From the NCBI RefSeq assembly GCF_017592335.1, contig NZ_JACNMP010000016.1:1-64000 (forward strand): a DNA stretch of 64,000 nucleotides, read 5' to 3'. Shown in pieces: positions 33,781-40,697 of the stretch. Every line of letters begins with the position of its first letter. Position 1 is the first letter of the stretch. The stretch comes from Pseudaestuariivita rosea. GTDB taxonomy: Bacteria > Pseudomonadota > Alphaproteobacteria > Rhodobacterales > Rhodobacteraceae. Made by a program: the position numbers and the translations under genes. The notes under the pieces were generated by a model. The model did no database searches and was not told where the DNA came from. It saw only the letters and a program-made list of their open reading frames with translations.

Positions 33781-34791
33781 ATGGACTTCCTGAACGCCCT
33801 TGTGGCCCTTTCCAACTTTGTACTGATCCCTGCCGTGGCCTATGGTGCCCAACTTGCGCTTGGGGCGCTTGGGGTGACCCTGATCTACGGTATACTGCGG
33901 TTTTCGAACTTTGCCCATGGCGATACGATGGCCTTTGGGGCGATGGCCACAATCCTGGTGACATGGGCCTTGCAAGGCGCTGGCATCACATTCGGCGTGC
34001 TGCCCACGGCCCTGCTGGCGCTGCCGGTGGGGATTGCCGTGACGGCACTGCTGCTGCTGGCCACGGATAAAGCTGTTTACCAATTCTATCGCCGCCAGAA
34101 AGCGGCCCCCGTCATACTGGTCATCGTGTCGATGGGTGTGATGTTCATCATGAACGGCATTGTCCGGTTCATCATCGGCCCGGACGATCAGCGGTTTGGG
34201 GATGGGGCGCGGTTCATCATCTCGGCCCGCGATTTTCGCGAAATGACCGGCCTGCGCGAAGGACTGGCGTTCAAGACGTCGCAAGGGATCACCATCGTTG
34301 TGGCCGCGATCGCCGTGATCGCGCTGTTCTGGTTTCTGAACAAAACACGCACCGGCAAATCCATGCGCGCCTATAGCGATAACGAGGATCTGGCGCTGCT
34401 GTCAGGTATCAACCCCGAACGCGTGGTGATGTACACATGGCTGCTGGTGGCGGCTCTGGCGACGACGGCCGGTGTGCTTTACGGGCTGGATAAATCTTTT
34501 AAACCCTTCACCTATTTCCAGCTGCTGCTGCCCGTTTTTGCGGCAGCCATCGTGGGCGGGCTGGGCAACCCTGTGGGTGCGATCCTGGGCGGTTTCGTCA
34601 TCGCGTTTTCCGAGGTCATGTTCACCTATGCCTGGAAAAAAGTGCTGACCTATCTGATGCCCGAGGCGCTTGAGCCGTCAGGCCTGGTTCAGCTTTTGTC
34701 CACCGACTATAAATTCGCCGTCAGCTTTGCGATCCTTGTGATCGTACTGCTTTTCCGACCGACCGGTTTAATGAAAGGAAAAGCGGTATGA
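33781..34791 (+). CDS. livH: Branched-chain amino-acid ABC transporter permease (LivH type)
   Basis: The 336-residue inner-membrane permease has about eight helices. Family features are AVAYGAQLALGALGVTLIYGILRFSNFAHGD, ATILVTWALQ, the loop NKTRTGKSMRAYSDNEDLALLSGINPERVVMYTWLLVAALATTAGVLYGL, and QLLLPVFAAAIVGGLGNPVGAILGGF. It overlaps livM by 4 bases. No binding protein or ATPase gene (livJ/K, livG, livF) lies in the window, so they must be elsewhere or outside it. The substrate may be branched-chain amino acids, amides or urea. Confidence 0.9.
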   Translation: MDFLNALVALSNFVLIPAVAYGAQLALGALGVTLIYGILRFSNFAHGDTMAFGAMATILVTWALQGAGITFGVLPTALLALPVGIAVTALLLLATDKAVYQFYRRQKAAPVILVIVSMGVMFIMNGIVRFIIGPDDQRFGDGARFIISARDFREMTGLREGLAFKTSQGITIVVAAIAVIALFWFLNKTRTGKSMRAYSDNEDLALLSGINPERVVMYTWLLVAALATTAGVLYGLDKSFKPFTYFQLLLPVFAAAIVGGLGNPVGAILGGFVIAFSEVMFTYAWKKVLTYLMPEALEPSGLVQLLSTDYKFAVSFAILVIVLLFRPTGLMKGKAV

Positions 34792-36092
34792 GCGCGCAGG
34801 CCAGAACGATCGGGCTGTTTGCCCTTGTCGGCGTGCTGATCATTCTGACCGGTGTGCTGCAAAGCTGGAACACGGCGCTGTTGATCCTGAACATGGGGCT
34901 GATTTCAGCCATCATGGCGCTTGGGGTGAACCTGCAGTGGGGGTTTGCGGGGCTGTTCAACATCGGTGTGATGGGCTTTGTGGCCCTGGGTGGTCTGGCG
35001 GCTGTACTGATATCGATGCCCCCCACCACCACCGCCTGGGCTGCCGGGGGCGCGCGTGTTCTGCTGGGGCTACTGACGGGCGCGGCGACGATTGTTGCGG
35101 CTATTCTGGTGCAAAGGCGCATGGCCCCTGAGCGCAATCGCAGTCTGGCGACGCTGGCGGTTCTGGTACTGGGCTTCATCCTTTATCGCTTTGTCTTTGA
35201 CCCCGCCGTCGACGCGATTGAGGATGTGAACCCCGCCGTCACCGGCTATCTGGGGGGCTTGGGTCTGCCAATTTTGCTGGCCTGGCCGGTGGGTGGATTG
35301 CTGGCGGCCGGTGCTGCATGGATCATCGGCAAAACCGCACTGGGCCTGCGGTCAGATTATCTGGCCATCGCGACGCTTGGGATTGCTGAAATCGTCATTG
35401 CCGTTCTGAAAAACGAAGATTGGCTGACCCGTGGCGTCAAAAACGTCATCGGCCTGCCCCGCCCTGTCCCGCGTGAAATCGACCTGCAGCAAAACGCCGA
35501 TTTTATCGAACGGGCGCAGGGGCTTGGGCTGGACCCGGTCACAGCATCGTCGCTTTACGTCAAGCTTGGATATTCGGTGCTATTTACCGTCGTGCTGGTG
35601 ATCCTGCTGGTTCTGGCCCAGCTTGCGCTGAAATCGCCGTGGGGCCGGATGATGCGCGCGATCCGCGATAATGAGGTCGCGGCGGCCGCCATGGGCAAGA
35701 ATGTCACCAAACGTCATTTGCAAATCTTCATTCTGGGCAGTGCCATCTGCGGGATTGCGGGGGCGATGATGACCACGCTGGATGGTCAGCTGACCCCGGC
35801 CAGCTATCAGCCCCTGCGGTTTACCTTTCTGGTCTGGGTGATGGTCATTGTCGGCGGATCGGGCAACAACTTTGGCGCCGTTCTGGGTGGGTTTCTGATC
35901 TGGTTCCTGTGGGTCCAAGTCGAACCGCTTGGCCTGGCGTTCCTGCAGTTGATCACCGCTTGGCTGCCCGAGCAAAACGCGCTGCGATTACACCTGCTCG
36001 ACTCAGCCGCGCACATGCGTTTGCTGACCATGGGCATTATCCTTTTGCTGGTCTTGCGCTTCAGTCCACGCGGTCTGATCCCCGAGCGGTGA
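34788..36092 (+). CDS. livM: Branched-chain amino-acid ABC transporter permease (LivM type)
   Basis: This 434-residue permease, longer than typical LivM, has an N-terminal helix then ALGVNLQWGFAGLFNIGVMGFVALGGLAAV, the classic LivM start. A further insertion around 75-150 includes extra helices. The core DYLAIATLGIAEIVIAVLKNEDWLTRG and NEVAAAAMGKNVTKRHLQIFILGSAICGIAGAMM follow. It overlaps livH (ATGA). It ends with GIILLLVLRFSPRGLIPER. Confidence 0.9.
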   Translation: MSAQARTIGLFALVGVLIILTGVLQSWNTALLILNMGLISAIMALGVNLQWGFAGLFNIGVMGFVALGGLAAVLISMPPTTTAWAAGGARVLLGLLTGAATIVAAILVQRRMAPERNRSLATLAVLVLGFILYRFVFDPAVDAIEDVNPAVTGYLGGLGLPILLAWPVGGLLAAGAAWIIGKTALGLRSDYLAIATLGIAEIVIAVLKNEDWLTRGVKNVIGLPRPVPREIDLQQNADFIERAQGLGLDPVTASSLYVKLGYSVLFTVVLVILLVLAQLALKSPWGRMMRAIRDNEVAAAAMGKNVTKRHLQIFILGSAICGIAGAMMTTLDGQLTPASYQPLRFTFLVWVMVIVGGSGNNFGAVLGGFLIWFLWVQVEPLGLAFLQLITAWLPEQNALRLHLLDSAAHMRLLTMGIILLLVLRFSPRGLIPER

Positions 36093-36182
36093 TTATGGCG
36101 TTTTTCGGTCAGGATTCTGGCAAAATAGTGGCGAAATAGTTAATAGATCGTTAGTGTGTCATAAAAAATGTATATTTTGCAA

Positions 36183-36202
36183 CAGTTTAGAACGATAAAC
36201 TG
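36183..36202. repeat. 7-bp inverted repeat CAGTTTA/TAAACTG upstream of the PstS-OmpA gene
   Basis: The perfect arms flank a 6-base loop 120-139 bases before the TTG start at 36322. It has no T tail, so it is more likely an operator than the livM terminator. Confidence 0.4.
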
Positions 36203-36321
36203 ACTTCGCGCCAGCCGCCCCTTACAATTGGTTAACGAATCTGAAAAGCGAGTGTCAGGGACACGTGCCGCCTTGGGGATTGGGGCGGCGCGATCATCAC
36301 GAAAAAACAGGAGATACTCGC

Positions 36322-37914
36322 TTGTCTTACCTAAAAAGCGTTCAAGCCGCTGCTTTTGCGGCTCTCTCGGTTGTGGGAGCGGCCACAACATCAGCCATGG
36401 CACAGCAGGTCATTTTGCGATCAGATGATGGCAGCATGACCGTCAGTGGCGAGTTACTGGATTTCGATGGTCAGAACTATACGATCGGTACAATTGTTGG
36501 CACAATGCAGGTCGATGCGTTGCAGGTTCAATGCGAAGGATCTGCCTGCCCTGAAGTCACCGAACAGGACCTTGGTTTTGTTGTCACCGGCGACAAGGGT
36601 ATTGCTGATAACTTGCTGCCTGTTATTGCGGACCGTTTTGCGGCCAACATCGGTGGCAGCTCAAGCCTGCAGATGGCGGGTGAAGGCCGGATGGCAGTCA
36701 CAATCGGCACGGATACGGGCGAAACCCTGGCAAATATCAGTTTTGATACTCAGGGTGCGACCGCCGGTTTTGCCGAACTGATCAATGGCAATGCCGGGCT
36801 GGTGGTGTCGCGTCGGCCCGTTCGTCTAAGCGACGTTACCCAGGCAGGTGCAAGCCGGTTGGAAGACGTGTTTGACGAAGCCCAGGAAAAGGTGATCGCC
36901 CTTGATGGTGTCGTTGTCGTCACATCGCGCAACAACCAGCTGCGGACAATATCCGAAGACGCGCTGGCGGATGTTTTTGCAGGCCGTATCACGAACTGGT
37001 CGCAACTGGGTCTGCCGGATGCCCCGATCAATGTCTACCTTCAGGACACGTCCGAGGCCACTGCCGAGCGGTTTGACGAAGTTATCCTGAACCCGCGGCG
37101 TCTTGATTTCACGGGAAATGTCACGCAGGTAGATTCAGATCAGGCGGTTGTCGCTGCAGTGGCAAGCGACCCTACCGGGATCGGCATCACAACTTTTTCC
37201 AATGCCCGCTTCGGTAAGATTGTCGATATTCGCGGTGTCTGTGGACTGCAGGTGTCGCCGACCCCCTACACCATCAAGACCGAGGAATATCCCCTCAGCC
37301 AACGGATCTACGCCTATCAAGCCAAGGATGAGAACCGCCCGGTGTATAACCGCTTCTTTGACTTTCTGGATTCGCCCCAGGCCCAGGCGGCGGTCAGCGG
37401 ATCGAACCTGATCGATCTGGGTGTGTCGTATCAGGACAATAATGAACAGGGCCTGCGCTATCTGGCGGCTCTTTTGCCGTCCGATGTCGAAGTCAGCTTT
37501 GGCCAGTTGCGCCAGATGTCCGAACAGATGCTGGCCGGAGACCGCATGTCAATCACTTTCCGCTTCGACTTCGGCTCGTCCCGGTTGGATGCACGGGCCC
37601 GTGAAGATATTGATCGTCTGGCCAACATCCTGACGACGGGGGATTTCACCAACCGGGAAGTGTTGCTGATCGGTTTTACCGACTCGGTCGGCGATGGCAT
37701 TTCGAACCAACGTCTTAGCGCACGACGTGCGGAATTTGTTAGAAATGCCTTGTTGGATGCAGCCCCGGCCGGTGCATTGGATAATGTCCGGATCCGCGCC
37801 ATGGGCTACGGTGAAATGTCGCCTGTCAGCTGTAACCAAAGCGAAAACGGGCGCGCTATCAACCGTCGCGTCGAGGTATGGGTGAAGGACACTGTTCAGG
37901 CACAGGCACAATAA
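36322..37914 (+). CDS. PstS-like substrate-binding domain fused to OmpA peptidoglycan-binding domain
   Basis: This 530-residue exported protein has a signal peptide (SYLKSVQAAAFAALSVVGAATTSAMA, then QQVIL) and a phosphate-binding-protein-like region (about 100-370, with NGNAGLVVSRRPV, IALDGVVVVTSRNNQLRTIS, DVFAGRITNWSQLG, typical of PBP_like_2). The C-terminal OmpA domain (about 405-525) has FDFGSSRLDARAREDIDRLA and GISNQRLSARRAEFVRNALL. It should bind an unknown ligand and anchor to peptidoglycan. I choose TTG 36322, eight bases behind AGGAG; the upstream frame lacks a signal peptide. It is followed by a secreted protein gene. Confidence 0.85.
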   Translation: MSYLKSVQAAAFAALSVVGAATTSAMAQQVILRSDDGSMTVSGELLDFDGQNYTIGTIVGTMQVDALQVQCEGSACPEVTEQDLGFVVTGDKGIADNLLPVIADRFAANIGGSSSLQMAGEGRMAVTIGTDTGETLANISFDTQGATAGFAELINGNAGLVVSRRPVRLSDVTQAGASRLEDVFDEAQEKVIALDGVVVVTSRNNQLRTISEDALADVFAGRITNWSQLGLPDAPINVYLQDTSEATAERFDEVILNPRRLDFTGNVTQVDSDQAVVAAVASDPTGIGITTFSNARFGKIVDIRGVCGLQVSPTPYTIKTEEYPLSQRIYAYQAKDENRPVYNRFFDFLDSPQAQAAVSGSNLIDLGVSYQDNNEQGLRYLAALLPSDVEVSFGQLRQMSEQMLAGDRMSITFRFDFGSSRLDARAREDIDRLANILTTGDFTNREVLLIGFTDSVGDGISNQRLSARRAEFVRNALLDAAPAGALDNVRIRAMGYGEMSPVSCNQSENGRAINRRVEVWVKDTVQAQAQ

Positions 37915-37963
37915 TGGGTGGGACAACGCAAAAGACTTCAACATCAGGTCAGTCGGTGAAATT

Positions 37964-38998
37964 ATGAGATTTTGGTCAATTCTAATGTCTGTCGCCGTTG
38001 CGGGCTTTGCCAGCATCGCGTCAGCTCAGCAAAACGACGTGCAGCGTCACATCCAGGCCTGGCTGTCAGGCGAAGATGAAAACAGTCTGGCTGCCCTGGC
38101 CCAGGCCGCGGCCGGGGGCAATACAACCGCGCAGATCCTACTGGGCCAGATCGACCGCGATACGGTGCCCGGTGGCTTTTCGCCCTATCTGCTGTCCCTT
38201 GGCAATGACGCACGTGACAGCCTGCTTAGACGGAATGGCACAGATGGCACCGAAAACTGGTTGTTGGATTTGTCGAACCCTGATCCGGCGGACTATGGCA
38301 TGCGCCTGTTCGGTTATCGTGTCGGGCGTACCCCGATCCGCAATGCCGTGGCCCTGCGCGAAGTTGATGAAACCGTCGCGGCCGAGTTCGTCTTGTGGAC
38401 CACGCTGAACGACGGTCGGTTCGATCTGGTCAACGCCATGCCCGCGGAAAACTATGGTCTGGGCCAGGCGGGCTTTCTGCTTTGGCTGCGGGGCTATATC
38501 GAAGGTTCAAACAAGGTCATGACCATGGATCGCCTGTCGCAAGACAGCAATCCGGCCAAGCTGCCCGGTCTTTTAGCGCTGGATAAGATGTCGCGCCTGC
38601 TGAACCTGGGCCAGTTCATCTCTGACGATGTCAAAGTGCTGATCACGGTTCTGAAGGGTCAGCGCTATGCCCTGCCCGACGATGCCAATGTCATCATGAT
38701 CCGTAATGCGCTGAACGACATGGCACAGGTCGACGCGCCCCTTGGCATGCTGGCCACGCTGTGTGGCAATTGTGAAAACGGCACCGTGGATCCCGAATGC
38801 ATGAGCCAGTCGCTGGAAATCATCGGGGGCTACAAAACCCTGATGTCCGTGCGCACCCCGGCTGAGTCTGTCATCCCGGCAGGCACGTTCTACTCATCTC
38901 AACGGGCCCAGATTACACTGGAACAGCTGATCAAAAGCCGGTCCGAATACTATGCGCCCGAAATTGAATCGAGCTGTATTGCCGGGTTCATCGAATAG
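37964..38998 (+). CDS. Secreted hypothetical protein cotranscribed with the PstS-OmpA fusion
   Basis: This 344-residue protein has a signal peptide (MRFWSILMSVAVAGFASIASA, then QQND). The mature part begins with a helical SEL1/TPR-like stretch (QRHIQAWLSGEDENSLAALAQAAAGGNTTAQILLGQ) and then has no known domain. It has a Cys pair near CGNCENG and a Cys in SSCIAGF. It lies 49 bases after the OmpA fusion and ends at a perfect terminator, so the pair likely works together in the envelope. Function unknown. Confidence 0.7.
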   Translation: MRFWSILMSVAVAGFASIASAQQNDVQRHIQAWLSGEDENSLAALAQAAAGGNTTAQILLGQIDRDTVPGGFSPYLLSLGNDARDSLLRRNGTDGTENWLLDLSNPDPADYGMRLFGYRVGRTPIRNAVALREVDETVAAEFVLWTTLNDGRFDLVNAMPAENYGLGQAGFLLWLRGYIEGSNKVMTMDRLSQDSNPAKLPGLLALDKMSRLLNLGQFISDDVKVLITVLKGQRYALPDDANVIMIRNALNDMAQVDAPLGMLATLCGNCENGTVDPECMSQSLEIIGGYKTLMSVRTPAESVIPAGTFYSSQRAQITLEQLIKSRSEYYAPEIESSCIAGFIE

Positions 38999-39029
38999 AC
39001 ACCCCAGTCATAGAAACGACTGACAGCGA

Positions 39030-39053
39030 CAGGCCTCTTCGGAGGCCTGTTTT
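39030..39053 (+). terminator. Intrinsic terminator of the PstS-OmpA operon
   Basis: CAGGCCTC, loop TTCG and GAGGCCTG form a perfect 8-bp stem with a stable tetraloop, followed by TTTT. It stands 32 bases after the stop at 38998. Confidence 0.9.
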
Positions 39054-39258
39054 GCATTCAACCCGCCAAAATCGTCCGAAAAACTTGCGATAACGCCCCC
39101 GCCGCAGTAGCGTTCAGCATGGAAAAACCACCTGTTGCAGATATGATCGTAGCGGGGCGCGTCATGGCCTGGCCTTATGGCAAGACGCAGGAATGGTGGC
39201 CACCGCCCGCCAAATGATCCTTTACGATCATTTTCACCATATCCACAAAGGTTTACCC

Positions 39259-40380
39259 ATGAATGCAACACATCTATCGGTCCAGACCGATGCCCTTGTC
39301 GTCGAGTGGTCAGATGGCAGCTCGTCCCAGTTCCCAACACTCTGGCTGCGTGATAACTGCCCGTCAGGGCTGCATCCCGAAACGCACGAACGCATGTTCG
39401 ATCTGCTGACAATCAATGAGACCCCCGAACTGGTGTCGGCCGAATTGTCTGACGATACGGCCGTTTTGCAGTATCGCGATCACCATGTCAGTCATATGCC
39501 GCTGTCATTGATGCTGGCCAATCGTTCGGGTCAGCGCGCATCCGATCCTGGTCGTTTACCCCCACAACTTTGGCGGGGGGATCTTGGGGCCGAAAACATC
39601 CCCCGCCATCCTTCTGCGGCCATCATCGATGAGGACGCAGCGCTGGCACGTTGGATGAATGACATCGCGACCTTAGGGCTTGCGATTGTCGATCACCTGC
39701 CCGGCCAAACCGAGGCCGGCATCCAAGTGGCCGAACGCATCGGTTTTCTGCGCGAAACCAATTTTGGCACGACATTTGAGGTGATCAACAAGCCCGATCC
39801 AAACAATCTGGCCTATACCTCGGTCGCGCTGCCCTTGCACACCGATCTGCCAAACCAGGAAGTCCCGCCTGGCTATCAGTTCCTGCACTGCCTTGCGAAT
39901 GACGCGACCGGCGGCGGGTCGGTTTTCGCGGACGGTTTTGCGATGGCCGAGGACCTAAGGGCGCAGGACCCGGATGCATTTCGTCTGCTGTGTGATGTCC
40001 CGATTCCATTTCGGTTTCACGATAAGGACGCAGATATTCGCGTGCATCGACCGGTGATCACTTTGGGCGATGATGATCAGGTCATCGAAATCCGATACAA
40101 CGCCCATTTGGCTGGTGTCTTTGATATGCCAGCCGATGTGATGATGGACTATTACGGCGCTTATCGCGCTTTCATGGCCAAGACGCGGGACGCAAAATAC
40201 CAGCTGACCTTAAAGCTGAAAGCGGGCGAGATGGTTGTTTTCGACAATCGCCGCGTCTTGCATGGGCGCCAGGCCTTTGATCCGTCAACGGGCTTTCGCC
40301 ACCTTCACGGCTGTTATGTCGATCGGGGTGAGTTTGCATCGCGGTTGCGTCTGTTGGCCAAGACACAGGCAGTGACCTGA
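39259..40380 (+). CDS. Gamma-butyrobetaine dioxygenase-like Fe(II)/2-oxoglutarate enzyme
   Basis: The 373-residue protein matches gamma-butyrobetaine hydroxylase and its relatives: an N-terminal DUF971-type domain (LWLRDNCPSGLHPETHERM) and a TauD-like catalytic domain with the HxD pair in ALPLHTDLPNQEVPPGYQF, then the distal His in RRVLHGRQAF and the 2-oxoglutarate-binding Arg in GFRHLHGCYVD. It would hydroxylate gamma-butyrobetaine to carnitine or a related trimethylammonium substrate. The N-terminal Zn site is changed: after DNCP, the second and third Cys of the usual CxCxxC are Ser and His. ATG 39259 has AAAGG upstream. Confidence 0.85.
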   Translation: MNATHLSVQTDALVVEWSDGSSSQFPTLWLRDNCPSGLHPETHERMFDLLTINETPELVSAELSDDTAVLQYRDHHVSHMPLSLMLANRSGQRASDPGRLPPQLWRGDLGAENIPRHPSAAIIDEDAALARWMNDIATLGLAIVDHLPGQTEAGIQVAERIGFLRETNFGTTFEVINKPDPNNLAYTSVALPLHTDLPNQEVPPGYQFLHCLANDATGGGSVFADGFAMAEDLRAQDPDAFRLLCDVPIPFRFHDKDADIRVHRPVITLGDDDQVIEIRYNAHLAGVFDMPADVMMDYYGAYRAFMAKTRDAKYQLTLKLKAGEMVVFDNRRVLHGRQAFDPSTGFRHLHGCYVDRGEFASRLRLLAKTQAVT

Positions 40381-40407
40381 TCCTTTATCAGCTGCGCAGC
40401 GTGCAGA

Positions 40408-40671
40408 CTACGACACACGCGCCGCGCGGCCACCGCGCCGTTTTGGGGTCGGCGCATCCTGCAGGGCTTCGCGCAGCACGTCTGTCATCGGGTGGTCCGG
40501 ATGCAGGGGGCTATAATGGGACAGAAGCGTTTTGACATAGCCCTTGGCCGATTGATCCTGCGGCACGCTGATGGCCCAGTCCAGAAAGATCGATCGGCAT
40601 TCAGGCAGCGCGATGCCTTCTATATTATAGGCCTCGCGGATCAGGCCCTTGGGATCTTCTTGATCATGCAT
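40408..40671 (-). CDS. Small conserved-looking hypothetical protein
   Basis: This 87-residue cytoplasmic protein (IREAYNIEGIALPECRSIFLDWAISVP and DPHPMTDVLREALQD-like helical parts) is rich in charged residues and has a basic tail (PKRRGGRAARVS). I have an impression of similar small proteins in Rhodobacterales but cannot name a family. It lies 26 bases after glnE's end on the same strand and is probably cotranscribed with it downstream. Confidence 0.5.
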   Translation of the reverse strand: MHDQEDPKGLIREAYNIEGIALPECRSIFLDWAISVPQDQSAKGYVKTLLSHYSPLHPDHPMTDVLREALQDAPTPKRRGGRAARVS

Positions 40672-40697
40672 CGGTGCGCCTTTCTTTTTCTGAATGA

